A DNA stretch of 64,000 nt. Source: Trichoplusia ni (lineage: Eukaryota > Arthropoda > Insecta > Lepidoptera > Noctuidae). The DNA lies in the NCBI RefSeq assembly GCF_003590095.1, contig NC_039499.1, positions 2,852,001 to 2,916,000 of the forward strand. Reading direction: 5' to 3'. The position numbers were made by a program, and so were the translations under genes. Below are positions 1-14,395 of the stretch, piece by piece. Positions within the stretch are counted from its first letter, which is position 1, and each line of letters opens with the position of its first letter. The notes under the pieces are model-generated. The model did no database searches and was not told the origin of the DNA. It saw only the letters and a list, made by a program, of their open reading frames with translations.

Positions 1-3000
1 TTAATCACGGTCTGTATCTGGTTAGCAAAGGCTTTTCCTCATATAAAGGACAAGAATTTATCGCTATGATTGTCCTTAGTGATCCCTGCCTGTATTCAAA
101 TTTTTGAAAGTATAAACACATAACTGTCTAATTTTTGGATTGTTTCGTAGTATAACATTTTAATTGAATTCTATTCCAAGAGCAAAATGATGTAAAATTT
201 TACTAAACAGGAGAAATTTATGTACTTAGAGCTAATAATAAGTTGTCAGTTCCTCGTACTTTATTCCATTAAGTGAAGTTTAATTTATTTTGCTTCTGCA
301 GTAAGCAAGCTGGTACGACATTTTCATTTCAATAAACTTCAAACTCTAACGTAGCTTTGATTATGCTTGTTCACCTCAATAACCATCTAGGTTCTTTTCA
401 CTGGAACTAAACTGTTTTCAGTGCGCTTCTGTTTTCGCTCCGCAATTAAACTGCTGTTAAACTTCTTGCAGTGATGTTTGCAGAGCACCTGAACGGTCCG
501 CGAAAGTTGTGCGGGCACCCTGCTCCTTGTTTGCCTGCTAATTATCCCGGTTTCGGAGCGCAGTCAGCTCCCAAAACGCTGACCCGCTCTAAATGGTCAA
601 ACGATGCTAAAAGCCTTTCACGGCTCCATTCAAACAAGGCTTCGGTCCCACCCTGTAACCATAGTGACCGCCTACTCGACGCTATTATTTCATTGTATCA
701 ACATTCATATCGACATCACGTGTAACGACGGCTCGATTAAATGAGGGGCGGCCCGAAGCCAGATTTGTCAAGTCTCCTTTCAAATTAGACGCCACGGTCC
801 AGCGTTCGCACTTCACGCGACGTTTAAAATCAAAAGCGCAAAGGGGTTACGTAATCCGGACCTTTTTCGACTCGACTTGTGTTTGTGTGCATGTCTCGTC
901 TTTTGTCACGTATTCTTAATTAATGCCTGCCAGCTGGCGAGCTACCCCACTCGTCACATTTTCATATCGATTCCGAGGGTTCGTTTAAACACCACATACA
1001 GTATTGGCACGATAAATCCCGATCGGTTAGACTTTTTAATTTTTTTAATCGTAAAACGACATCGAAAACGAATCTGCTAACGTCCCCCTGTTTGCAAATC
1101 GGAAGTAAAGCCTAATAAACCGGCGCTTAACCTCTCGCGACAAAGCCGATACAAAGTGAGTGACATCCCGTCTCTAAAGAGATCTCGCGAAAAAATCCGG
1201 CGACGGCGACGTGTCAAAGACACCGCGACGCGACGAGCGAGGGGCTCTTTGTTGCCTATCGAAATATTTTTTAAAGCTTAACTCCTTAGTGAATTGAGAG
1301 ATTAAGTCTTTTTTGAAGAGGCAACCGGTCCCCGGGGTCGGGCGTGATCATTCCTTCAGATCTCATTTCCGTGGATGCTCTATTTGATTGTTATTTTTGT
1401 TACTTTTTCCCATTTTGTCCGGGCGCCGGCGGGATTTGAAGTGACAGTCGACGATTTGCACTCGAGCGCGATAAGTGTTTTCCAACGTTTTTTATTTCAT
1501 AAACAGCTTTGTTAGCGTTACTTGTTTTGTACGGTTGTTGTATTTAATAGAAGGATTGTCAATTACCTTCTGCGAAATAAAATGAAAGCCTGCAATTTTG
1601 TAACTTTATTTAGTAGCACATTTAAACTTGAGAACGATATGTCCACAGAACAAAGCGGTTAACTTTTTAAAGTTCTCATGAGCTTAACATAAACTTGTTT
1701 TTTTTTAAGAATAATTACTTGCCTGCTCCTAAGTCACTACCATAGTCAGAAATATGAAGTTGACGCCTAAAGCATTTCACGAACATATTTACTTTACACA
1801 TCGGCGGACAGCCAGCATAAAGCCATAAGAAAATATGCAAATGACTGTAAGGCAGTAGGTAAGCGCTCGTAAGCTTTGTAATTATTCACATCGGATTTGC
1901 AAATCTCGCCTGGAGCGTTCCGTTTCCGCACTCGCGCATTAAACTGACCCTTAGAGCGCATTTAAATCAAAACACATGTGTTCGCAGCGGACCGGCTTAG
2001 CGGACGCTGATTTTCAGATGAGGGCTTCCCCTTTTTGCGGGTCCCTGCGTCGATTCCTTGGCGGGTGATGATCGATACCCCGCCCCCGCCGCCGGCCGCG
2101 ACCCTCCCTCCCTCGCTCTTAATTAGGACTCGGAATCTGCGGCGGACACACACACACACGACGCCCGTACAGGGTATAATGTTAATCAACTTTCATTATG
2201 CACTAAGGAATTATATGGGTACGCCTGAGGAGTGATTATCCGAGTTAGGCCGCGTCCCCGGCCAAGAAATCATACTTTATTATGATCATTCCGTATTCGG
2301 TGAGGCTTTACGGCGGCACCTCGCGGGCGACATGCATTAGAATTTACTGCGCATATATCACCCGAGAGCTGTTACACCACTGTCTACAAGTAAATACGAA
2401 TAGCTACGATGTTAATAACTTTTACAATATCCTAAAGCTGTCGCGTCCATGTTTTAATCCATTTTGTGATACACAAAATCAAGGAAAATCTTTACACTAA
2501 TACCCCACAAATATCACAAACCCAAATTATTTATAAAACCTTCACCCAATTGTAAAATCAGTCTATCACAAACTTATATAAATCTATCCACTAAACTCTC
2601 TGCCGATCCCCAAGACGTATGAGCGTTATAGTTATAAACGTCATCTATTCATCCACGGTCCATGTTTACAGCGCGTGAGATTAGTCCGTGTGTAGTGGAC
2701 CCGCAATATCCGCGCACTAAGCGCTTATACCGTGATTAATTTTACTGCTTACACCGCAATACTGAACCGAGCACAAAGATTTGGAATATAATCTACGAGA
2801 ATTATAACTGAAGAGAAATTTGCATATAAGAGACTGTATTGTTGTTCAGCGTTTTAATAATTTGTTTACATGTATACAAAGATGTTTTGTTAGTAGAGTT
2901 GAATCACAGAATGTTACTATTTAAACATTAAAACATGGATAAGTACCACAAACTTCAAAAATTTACATGACAGCCTTGCAAATTGCCCATGAAAGCCAGA

Positions 3001-4231
3001 AGAGAACTTCCTAAAGTACCTAACCTTATTTTACTTGTCAGGACCCTAGAAAACACCTCAGATAAAACTGCACCAAAATAGTCTAAACTACGTCCAAAGG
3101 CTTGATTAATGAAAACCGGTTATTACACATCTTAGCAACACACTTGGCATATGACATTATACGCCGTATATAGTTACAAAATTGTTTAGCATACCAAATA
3201 ACATAGTAAGGCTCGCTTGAATAGGCCCTTAATCGCACACTATACGCTTAAGCAGGCCCTGCCCCAAGAAAGGCTCGGCCGTATTGAGATCGCCCTTTAA
3301 GCTTCGGTTATGAGGATAAACCTCCAATAAATCTTTCACTTAGAGGGCCGTTTAATTAACGTGTGTAATAAAATTTAATTGATCAAAGCGTATAGTTTGT
3401 TAGATGTAATTTATGAGGCCTCTAGCTACCTTTGTTTGATGCTTATGACCAACTCTTGGCTTGGATCAGATCGCATATTTTGGTTTCAATTAGTTATGAG
3501 CACGTCACACAAAATTTGCAGGGTTTGGTATGTGTACAGATTTAAATAGGTTAGAATAACTTTATTTCTCATAAGAATTACATCAATAATTCACTTACTG
3601 AGAAACTATGTTTACATATCATTTTCATTTTTTTTTTTCAAAATAATGAGTCATTTCAAAAATAAACGTAAACGTACCAAATGATTGAACACGATAAAGT
3701 TAAGGTAAGATTTCAATTAATGAAAATGGTTACTTGATTGGAGAAATATCGAATAATAAAAAAATGGCACTTATAATTAAGAAAATGTATTCTTAAACAC
3801 TTCACACGACTGAAAACGAACAAGCTCGCGTTACCGTTTTGATAAATGAAATTTCTTACTTAATTTTCTTCACGGGCAATTTATTTATTATGTTAAGACT
3901 ACATGACAAGGCTCCCAAATACTTTGGGCCTCCGTGTTTCCTTAGAATCAATGAAACATGCTTTAACGTTATGGGTCTTCATACAGTGGTCGATACGTGC
4001 ACACGTATATTCACAGGTCCTTGTACTAATTTAATAGATGAGGTGTTCACATTAATTACAAAGAACGTCGCTGGCAGTCGGCCGCGGGTAACGCGCGAAC
4101 AAATTAATAAGATTATTAACTCCTTCCGACAAGTCATTCTTTCTCGCGTTTTTGCAAGAGGATAAAATAGGAAAACCTTGGAATTTTCAGGATTTCGGAT
4201 AGGAGAAGGTTTAATTATTAATTGCAATCAT
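1..4231. other. Gene-free AT-rich stretch
   Basis: I see no convincing exon here. Short open frames occur on both strands but carry no recognisable domain, and none is bounded by good splice sites in a coherent phase. Roughly 480-1460 and 1900-2280 are less AT-rich and contain many CpG dinucleotides, which may mark conserved regulatory DNA. A short CA run lies near 2147-2160. Homeodomain-type TAATTA cores are frequent, but this is expected in DNA of this composition. Confidence 0.5.
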
Positions 4232-4440
4232 CTTTTAATATATAAAATTCCCGTGTCACGATGTTAGTTACCGTACTCCTCCCAAACGACTTAACTGATT
4301 TTTACCAAATCTTTTATGCGTTTTCAGTAGGTCTGAGAATCGACCAACATCTATTTTTCATACCCCTAAGTGACATCAAAAAATACATGCAACTAGAAAT
4401 AATTTATTAGGCAAAACAACGTATGCTGGGTCAGCTAGTA
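4232..4440 (+). repeat. Interspersed repeat, copy 1 (GCTGACCCAGCAAACG family)
   Basis: This stretch matches 34246-34530 in the opposite orientation. Shared blocks include CCCGTGTCACGATGTTAGTT at the start, GTCTGAGAATCGACCAACAT in the middle and GCTGGGTCAGCTAGT at the end. A third, more diverged copy is at about 60405-60526. The start and end motifs resemble a repeat family I know to be very common in lepidopteran genomes. Compared with copy 2 it lacks a piece of roughly 70-90 bp in the distal half. No coding capacity; class of element not determined. Confidence 0.75.
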
Positions 4441-7400
4441 ATTATATAAAAGGATTTATACGACTTTTTACTTGATCATAGCTGGTGCTACGCCGTAGCT
4501 TCGATTCGTAGCCTTGCGTTTGAAATTAGATTGTTTCGCGTTTTAAACTTTGGTTCTAGAATAATTTCATGCTTCCATATGAACCGGAATTAAGCTTTTT
4601 CTTCTTTTATACTGGTGAGTGATGCTTGTCAAGGATTTAACACGAAATCTCTCCATAAAAATTAATTAAGAACAAAAAAATAGTGTCATCTATTGCAAGA
4701 AGCTGTCCGTAGCAAGGGCGTCCACATGTGATTGATTGTTAATGAAGTGGCATGGGGCGATAGTTATTAATGACTCCCGGCTCCGCCCGGCCAAAACACT
4801 TCTTTATTTACCCACTAACACCTATTAGCCGACCGCGTCCAATACACTGGCGCTACAATATATCATCTAGACAGAAACGTATCAATCAATTTGGGAAATT
4901 ATTAACGTGATGTAAACGTTACCCTTTCGTTTCGGACCACTAATAAGCTATTTGTGATTTTTGTGTTCGCTTTTGTTTTGTTTTTTTTTCGACGTAATGA
5001 AGATTGAGTTGATATGGATATTTTTTTTTGTTAGCAATAATCAAAATGCAGATACGTTTAATAACGTTTAATGTAGTTTTGAATTAGTTTAGTAAATATC
5101 CAGCAAAAATCAATGTTTTAACGATTGCATTTCTAAGTCCCCCTAAATTCGTGGAAGGGTTTTGTTTTATTTCAATTAAGTCGCAATCACAAAGAGTTGA
5201 AACCACGACAGTCACTCTATCGTCGACGATTTATACAGATGTCGTGTTAAGGAGGTCCTCTCGAATATTCGTTCGGAATTTAAATTGCAAATTTGTGCGG
5301 TGGCAGGTGCAGCTTCTCTATTGAACATCGCTGTCTCTTTCTAATTAATACAAAAACAAACGCTATCCCACTTCAACGCCTTCTCAAAATCATGGAATAA
5401 TGAACGTCAACAAATAAAACTCTAGCGTCACTAATTACTCGAGCCGCTCAAACGAAGGAAGGTAATTTTTGCACTCTATTTCGAGACGGAAATTTCGTAG
5501 CTAATGGCGTTAATTTAAAAGAGGCCGATGACTGTGATTTTTCTTTTGACGCTCAAACTTCTCGACTTGTGATTTATTGACGCTACAAACTGGCTTTCAT
5601 CTCAGTATATCCAGCCTCGCCAGGGTATTCCGTGACGTTTGTATAAGACTGTAAATAAAATGTCAGTCACACACCAAAGGTTCCGTTCGAAAACTAAACA
5701 GAGGGTGAGGCGATTCATTATGAATGAGTGGTCGCAGGTACCGCGGCCTAAATTAAAGTTTTGCTCATCGGAGATGTGTACAATGTAGCGACTACTTCGG
5801 CAGGCCGATCACGGCGCTGCGGCAGCTTAATGAATGAAGAAATTCCAGAGAGCCCCTCACACGTGCCCCTCGGCTCTAACCTCCCTCGCATAGATTGTAA
5901 ACTTTGAGGAAGAATATAGTCTCCGGCTTAACAACCCAAATGTCAACGTTTTTCTTTTCTCTTAAAATTTTATAATTCTGGGATACGCTTACTCGCTTTA
6001 AACTAGATTATATATATGTAAGATATTGAAATACATTTAAAGTAATCTAAAAGTTTAGTAATTTTTGCAGTAACCCCATTGCGGCCGCTGTAACTGAGTA
6101 ATTAGCTTTCCAATTTAAAGAGCGACTCCACGCTCAGTGCCTCCCATCAATCCGCTCCCCTGCCCGCATCGAATCGATAATAATTAATTATTTTTGACAT
6201 AATCACAGCCAAAATCCATTCTCTTTTTGCTAATTCACGTCCCTATAATAAAACGGGACGACGCTTTTAAAGCTTGCCCGAGTGAAATTGATAAAAAATA
6301 AATAAGACTGTGCGCGCAACTTTTCGCCAAGTCAAACAGAATTGGGTGTTAGCTTACGAGGCTGGGTGGCGAGTGATTAATAATCGTTCATTTAACTTGC
6401 TATTAATATCCCAGCTTTAAAAATAAATATACCTACCGATATATTGAATATTATCATAGTGAACGATCATATCGCAGTGACGTATCTGAAACCCATATTC
6501 AAATGTGGTGACGAGGGATCGCTGTGAGATACACACAATCAGCGGGACACTGTGTCAATATTGGACACATAACATAATAGGGAACAGAACTCAGATGTCG
6601 TCGAACTGTCGTGAACAACACGGTAATGGTCGTTGCACGTCTGACTTGACATTGCACTCACTACGATTCTTATTGGTTTATGTTATAATTATGTCTGTCG
6701 GAAACAATGAAATTGTTCTCTTTGAATGTAATATAGAACATTGGAAATAACTATACTGAAAACAAGTTCGTATTGTACATATTGTACGTATTGTTCGGCT
6801 ACACAATATTGATACTTAGCAGGAATATTGAGAGCAAACCGCGAGTTCTGAATGCCGCAGAAGTTATCGGTACTTAAAAAATACATAGTGAAAACATTAG
6901 CTCCGCCCGGGGCGGGGTTGGTCCGTGATTAAACCCAGCGAGGCATGCATAACGAGCCCGGTATGTTTGAACGCTTACAAATACTTTCCAAGTTACTCCG
7001 GACAGCGGTTGAGGCGGGTAGTGCTACACCTGTGCTTGTTTATCGCCGCTGAGACCGCGCGCACCCCGCACCACATCTATTGTTTGTTTAGGCCAAGCAA
7101 CAAACCACCGCAGCCCACTTATTATACATCAATAATACTCAATAATCATTTCATATTTATACAAAACGCAATAACCGAAAATAATATGAATATTCATGTG
7201 TTACTCCTCTAAATTTGTTGCAGATAGGATTCTCAACTGAAATTAAATAATATTTTGAAGGGATTAGTATCATGATTGGGCGGACACATGCTAATGCAAG
7301 AAGTTTTTAATTAAAACCGTCCGCCGTTAAGAGGCTGCGTAATGGCTGATCCTCAGGAGGGATCCGATATTGGGTGTGTACCGGCAAAGCCAAAATACAA

Positions 7401-7498
7401 ACATATTTAGGTCCGTTACGTAGCGTAGTGTGCGCCGGCTAATCACTGGACGGAGTACGAGCGCCCCTGTACACAAACCCCTTGCCCGTTTTATATAA
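4441..7498. other. Gene-free stretch
   Basis: No gene or clear repeat was recognised. Short CpG-bearing patches occur near 5700-5900 and 6900-7100, separated by AT-rich DNA. Open frames near 6505-7212 lack domains and splice context. Confidence 0.45.
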
Positions 7499-7517
7499 AG
7501 ATTTTCATTTGTTTCAG

Positions 7518-7858
7518 ATGCACGTGACTACAACGGCGACGACGACGCAAACAAGGTACGAAAGAACGTCACCGCTGTTGTAGAGTTTAAAACTAAAAAA
7601 ACAACATTAAACCAGAGTGCTCCCCACAAGCGCAATCCAAACTTTAGCGACGACTTTATGGCCGCTGTGACCGCCAAAAGTCGGCGAGGAAAAGTGCAAG
7701 CTTGTTTACTCATATATCAGCGGGTCGGGTCGACGTTTCTTTCCGATAAGGCCGGCCCCCCCGCTGCCAATAAAGTGATTAAGTCACAAATCGTGGCGAG
7801 GCGCCTCTTTACCGGCCCTCTGATATACCGACACCAAGCTTGCGGAATTGCTTTTTAA
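7518..7858 (+). CDS. Candidate 3'-terminal exon of an unidentified gene (weak)
   Basis: A pyrimidine-rich acceptor (TTTTCATTTGTTTCAG) ends at 7517. In the frame that takes two bases into the first codon, the sequence stays open for 113 codons to a TAA at 7856-7858. The encoded peptide is acidic at its start (DARDYNGDDDANK), then basic, with no domain I recognise. An AATAAA follows at 7990-7995. A GTACG donor at 7556 would alternatively make a 38-bp microexon. No partner exon with matching phase was found in the window, so this could be chance. It needs transcript support. Confidence 0.2.
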
Positions 7859-10800
7859 TTTATATATTTTTGTCCGTTATTTGCTGTTTTCGTTTCGAGT
7901 AGAATCTATTGTTTTCGATCAGGTTTGGGAAAATTGGGTATCGAAAATTTATGAGTATATGTTTAGAAATCCTTTGAAAGGATTTCCTAAATAAATATGT
8001 ACAACAACGGACATGAAACAACAAACCAATATCTACATATAAGCAACAAAATTCATGAACACTAATTTAATTTTATCCTAATCTATAAACGATACAAACA
8101 ACACTTCAGAACAAAATTTTTATTCGAACATTTAAGAATCTCTTTCGTAAACACAAAGAGCATTTCAAAACGACAACTAAACCTCGCATCAGAGTAAAAA
8201 CATGCAAAAAAACAATTAGCAATAACGCCAAATATAGAAACAAAAATCAAGTAACTGTAACACACCTATACTATTACAGTGGGTCGGGCCCTATCGAACA
8301 GCTCTATTACAAATAAATTGCCCTTCGAAAACGCTGCGCGTGTTATAAATTTCATACGTGCTGAGAAATGACATACGGTATTATTTATTACGAACAGTTT
8401 TTTCGGGGAAAATACAAAGAAGACATTGTGACGTAATTGAGCTGCGTATTATTGGGGCACGCTACAATTCAACAGCAATTTTCCACGACAAAGGAAATAG
8501 TATTATCTTTTTATACGTTCTACTGACAAAAAGTCGAAACTATTTTCTTTTCTCTATGAAACTTTTTGTTTTCTATTTCAAGAGTGTACTTAATTTAAAA
8601 TTAAAAATGGAAGGGTAGGTTGGTACTCCATCAATAAATAGTTAGGGTTGTCAAGTATTTTTTTTTAGCGTTTAGAAAAAAAGATATGTTTTCTTGCAAT
8701 AATTTGAATCAGTTACCTAGATATTATTTTTCTCAACAAGCTTGCCTTTTTTTACGAGGTAGGGAATAAATTTTTATATACTATCATGTTTAAAACGTAT
8801 GATTCAAGAACCGATAATTATCCCAATAATCTATGATGATAATGACTCTGAATCCAAAAACAGAATTAATATTATAATATAAATAAAATTAGTCTTCGGT
8901 AGTATCATTAACGTGTCAGGAAGCCGACAACAGCGATCCCCCGTGTTTACACGTTTTCAACACGACATTAACCGGTGGCGCCATTAGCTCTACAAATGAC
9001 ACTAAAATGAAATCTATTCATTTCCTTTACCGAGTCAATCGGCGGTGGATATTGTACGATTTCACGCGATTTGGGCATTACCGTTGTATCCTCAGCGACG
9101 ATCCCTGCTCACATTGTAATATGAGCCCTTCAGGGTTTATTTTCCTCAATATAACATTTATTTCTTTATACACCACCAAATTAAACCACCGAATAAAATG
9201 TCAATCACGCGAAAAAATCGAAATATAAGATTTTTACATTAATATTAATTCGCAGCGAAAATATGAAGGTGGATTCATCATAATCATATTTATCGGCACT
9301 TGAAAGCTCGAGTGAGTTGATAAGAACCCTTTGGCAGTTAGGTTAGAATTGTTCGCAACTTTCGTACCTGCGTGTCTAGATTTACTATCTATTAAACTCT
9401 TGTTATGTGGGCATGAATTTTAAAGTACCGAATTGAATTAATGTGGTGAAAACTATGTTTATCGTTAGGTTAGTATATTTTCGTCTTTTTGTTCTGTTTA
9501 CTCCTTAATTACATTCACATCTTAAGAACATTGTTTTGGAACATATAATCTCAAAAGCAAATTAATTGAATAAATTTCATACAACATTGAAAATATGAAA
9601 AAGCAATCAAAGGTTTTTTTCATAACAAACTACGAATTTCGATAATATTAACATATTTTTTTATTCGTAAACCACCGATATATTAAAATAGGCGTATAGG
9701 TAACCCTTCCCACGGCCCACTGGAATCAGTTTAATCAATGTCGTTATGGTGCGTAGATGTCGCGATACGGGCTCCGCTCCGGTCCGCACTCTATCAGCCG
9801 GCGTAGGGTTAATTTGTTACGATGTTTATCGGAAACAACCGAACGCATTTGTTTGACATACCCAGTACAGAGGCCGTTTAATTTTGACATTTGTCAATTT
9901 GTTCCGACATGTGACGTATGATTCGAATTTCAAATATCGAATTGTTTGCCAGTAATAGTTTTAATTGGTACGGATAAAATACTGTATCGTTTTATTTTTT
10001 GAACAAAGAACATAATAATATTGCCAGTAAATATATACACATAGAATTTTAACATTAATATAAAAGGTTTTAACAATATTTGCTCCACCACAATATTAAT
10101 TTCAACCACTTAAGAGAAACAATTCAATTTAACCAAACAGCACAAGAAACATGTCTGTCATCACCATAAATAAAGCTGACATTAATGGCTTCTTTTTGAC
10201 AGCAGGATGACCTTGACTAGGCAAGATTGATAACAGTTAGAGCGGCTCGTTAACGTGCCTTTGTAGACGCCCATCGATTATCAATTTGAGGATTACAATA
10301 CCCTGGAGACAAATTACGGGTAACAGCCCACCAGCCGAAATGGACGATGACTGGACGACTTCATAAATTATACCATAAAGTTTGCATTACACTCAATGTT
10401 TAAGTTAGAGGATTTTCTGTTATCATTGAATGTAGTCGTGATTATAGAAAACTAGTATTTACTTTACTTCGCGGTCTGAGGAACTAGTTTAAATCATAAA
10501 GAATTAAATAAAAATAGTATTTTAATGTAAAATAGGTACATTTAAATCCCACGTAAGAATTTAAATCGTCAAACACATGTTAAAAGTAACCGATTTAATT
10601 ACCTAAAAAATGTGCACAAAAAGTCTAGTAAAAGGAAACGATCAACAGTGTAAAACGCCTAATTATAGAGCTACAAGACTTGCAGTACCGTATTCAATAT
10701 TAATAATTCACTTTAACAAGAAAATGAGATAAATGGAATCAAATGACTTTCAAATTGTCAACAAAATGACACGTCTACGTATATAATTTCCTCCTTACTT

Positions 10801-13800
10801 ACAGAATAAACCACTCAAAATCCACCCCTAAGGTTATTATCCGAAAAAAATTGGCTTCATTATCAAACTATTCGCCCACGATAACTATCTTGATCAAATA
10901 AAAAATTAACATGCCGCGGGGGTTACCGCGTGTTACGCGGACAAATTGATACAATCGCTCAACCATACCCCGCGGTAGAAAATCATACGTTACACATCAC
11001 TAGTTATATCGACTACCCCAATCGATTCATGCTCGATACCTGAAATTATTCAGAATCGAACAAAAGCAGTCCGACTTTTTACATCATACTTTCATTTCCA
11101 TTAGTATACAAAAACTTCAAGTTTATTCCTGAGATAAAAATCTTTACTCAGATTGAGTCGTTACAATAAAATTATACAAGCGTATGAAAATAAAAGTGAA
11201 GCGGCTGAGAGTACTGCTTGGCCAAATATTATTTTCTTCTTATTATGTCGGGTGCAATTGTATTTTATGCCTTAAGTCTTCGTACTTTTAAGCCATCGTT
11301 TGTGGATTTGGATTTTGGCGGGAGTCAGTGTCACTTGGTAACCACAATCGGCGCATCGCTCCGTGTCGCCGCCGTGATTCGAATTCGAATGCTCTTTTTT
11401 TGAATTTCCTTCGAATTATAAAATCAATTAAGCAATGCGATGTCGACATCGGCTGTATGTCTTTCTTTCAATCGTTTTTATGACATCCATTTAAAGCAAT
11501 CTGCTGCTGAACTGTTTTTTTTTTACCTTTCCGTTTAAAATTAGTAATGATTAATTAATTTCGTTGATCCAATATTATGTACAATAACTAAACTTTAGCA
11601 ATGTAATGTATGTATATGATGTAAGATAGCATCTGACAATCCCTTTAGGTGTTAACGCGTGTTAGTAATGATTAAATTAATTTCTAATTTTACTTCTATC
11701 AGTTGATTAACTTACTGTAGATATAAATAAATTATAATAGATATTTTCAACGAAATTTGGAACAATCAATAATGGATTCAATTAACTTTGTTTCAACAAA
11801 ATTATTCATCGCCGAGATTTTATAAAACTCGACGTCACGCTCGAGCAGTCAAAAACAATACTTATTCAAATGAAACAAAAAGCAATTAACGGTGGAGATA
11901 TCCCTCCATCCTCGGAGGATACAACAGAGGAGAGATTATTGAAAAAATAATTAATAAATATTTATGGCGGGCCACCTGAGGAACGACACTCGGCGAGATT
12001 CCATTTTTATCCAGTCCTCGAGTACGCATCTGCAGCGTAACAGGGAAAAGCGGCTTATTACAAATGCAAAATTTTCCATTCATATTCAAAATTTTATATC
12101 CCGATGTGGCCGGGAGAAAGCTAATTTATTCCGGGGGAACGGCTAAGGAGACGTCCCAACATCGCGGCACCTCGCGTCTTGCGGGGGATTAAGGAAGGGT
12201 TGAACGCTGCGAAATTGACAGGTGCCTGTCAAAAATTACAATTAATAATTGAGACAATTGCGATTGCGGCTGCTGCTGTGGCCCACTTGTGGTGTATTTA
12301 ACTGCGTTTTTGATTTGACAGCCCTCATTTTAAATTTGAATTAAGTAATTATAAGCAATCAACGTTAAATTGACTATGGAGATAAATAAAATTCAGTGGA
12401 ATAATAATAAAATAAGATAATTATTGAAAAGAAAAAAACGAATAGTATTTTTATAATCAAATGAAAAATCAAGACAATTTGGATAAATATCCGCTAGGCC
12501 GCATCACTAGTGTCCCTGGCCGTCCATGTAATAGGTAGACAATAAACATCGGGGCGCGCATCGATCACTCGTTTTACAGCCACAGCGGTTAATGGCGGTA
12601 ATCCACCACTAAGAGCGGTTTACTGCATTGTTATTGCCGACTAAATCCACTCACACCAGCTTATTATTCTCGTACTACTGGAAATAATTAAACACTTAAA
12701 ATTTTAATGTTACTAACACTGAATAAGAATTCAAATGACATATTTGGGTTGGCGACAAGCGCAAAAAAATTAGTAACATTTCGGAACCGATAACAAGTTT
12801 GTAATTTCTCAAACCTAAGAATAAAATATTAAGAACATAATTAATAAAGACTATCATCACAGTCTACAATTGATAAATCAATAAATAAAAAAACATAATT
12901 TCAACAATAATAGAAAACAAACAAGTTTATCGTATAACTCAACATTAATGATTCCATTTGTCAGATGGTGATCGAACATCTACAGAGTCAATATTCATAT
13001 TTCACATCACTATTTGCGGGAGCAGCGCATTGCATTTTGTGCAGCGTTCAGTTTGATAAATGACAGCACTCTGTCAGGAGGTCAATATAGACACAATGAA
13101 TGTCCGTTGTGATGTTAGCCGGTGATTTGTGGCCGTTTTGCCTTCGTAAATTGCATGTAGGTAAACTGGTGAGCTTCTGCTATACCTATTTGAGTAGTCG
13201 TATTTTAACTGTGGTTTAAAATTCTAAATTATTATTAATTTAATGTAATACTGATTTGATGCCAGTAATTGCATGCAAACTGTCTAATAATGATTACAAC
13301 AACTTGAACTTTTATGGATAGACATAATTTATTACAAAGTTCATAAATATGAATTAATCATCACCATTACCGCCAAAAGACATTTGAGGTTATTTACAAA
13401 AAGTCCGATACTGCATTGACTTGCCATAAATACAACAACACAAAAAAAAATGTTAATTTAAAAAATAGAACACCTTTATTGAAGTCAAATGTCAGTGAAC
13501 AGGTATACCAACATTACATAAATTGTAGCACAGAGTAAACAATCAATCAGATATCGATAGGCTAAGGCAAACGTCTGTTCTGACCGATAGCGCGTTATTG
13601 ATGGCGACCGTTTTTCAAGCGCGGCCACTCGCCTCAGGCGCCGGCACTCTGTCTCTATTACAGCTACCACTGATACGTTTTGTACGCACATTGAGTTATT
13701 TGTTCGACATGAGAATTCGGTTCAACTCGTTTACCTATGTCATTGTTTGTAGTGGTGATAAGTGGTGTTTTGGTTTAACTTTGTAGTTTGATTATTTTGT

Positions 13801-14318
13801 TTTGATATTTAAAGCAGTTTTTTAATGAAGATACATAAAATTATTAGTTAACAGGAACTCATTAGTTTTATGGCAGAGAACATAAAGATTAAGGTGGCCT
13901 TGGCTATTTTATAGTACAGCTATTATAATTAGCTCCATAGTCAAAAGTCCCCAGTAATTCCTTAATCTCCGTCTTCTATGGATTTCAATTGTGCAATTTC
14001 ATGGAGGAATTTTCATTGCGTCTACGTCATAAATATTTTGTCCGATAAACCGTTCGTTCGACAGCCGCGAGGCGTAAGAAAATGTTAATTAACGAATCCA
14101 TTGTTTTCCCGCCCGGCGGCTCCAAGATGGTGCCGCTTCCGTTTCCGGCGGCCTCCTTCTTTATGTGCGTTTCCCGCTTATTTTTACGTCAGTCGGGTAG
14201 AGCGGCGGCATTGTGGCGCGAGTGCGGTGCGCGCCGGAGTATAATGATTTTAATTTCCTCTAATCAAGAGCCTTCGGCACAGCTTAAGAATTCTAATCAT
14301 GCACACGCCGGCCGCGCC
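7859..14318. other. Gene-free AT-rich stretch
   Basis: No exon chain or recognisable gene. A near-perfect inverted repeat lies at about 7961-7990 (AAATCCTTT / AAAGGATTT). The rest is AT-rich with occasional CpG-bearing islands near 9700-9850, 10900-11000, 11830-12200 and 14040-14300. Open frames here are short and found equally on both strands. Confidence 0.45.
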
Positions 14319-14395
14319 GCCACCGCGCTGCCACCGCGCCGCCACCGCGCCGCCACCGCGCTGCCACCGCGCCGCCACCGCGCCGACACCGCGCC
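14319..14395. repeat. 11-bp GC-rich minisatellite, seven units
   Basis: Seven head-to-tail copies of GCCACCGCGCY occupy 14319-14395; the last has one substitution (GACACCGCGCC). Because the unit is 11 bp the array has no stop in one frame and generates an arginine, alanine and proline-rich open frame (14082-14465) that I treat as spurious. Confidence 0.9.
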
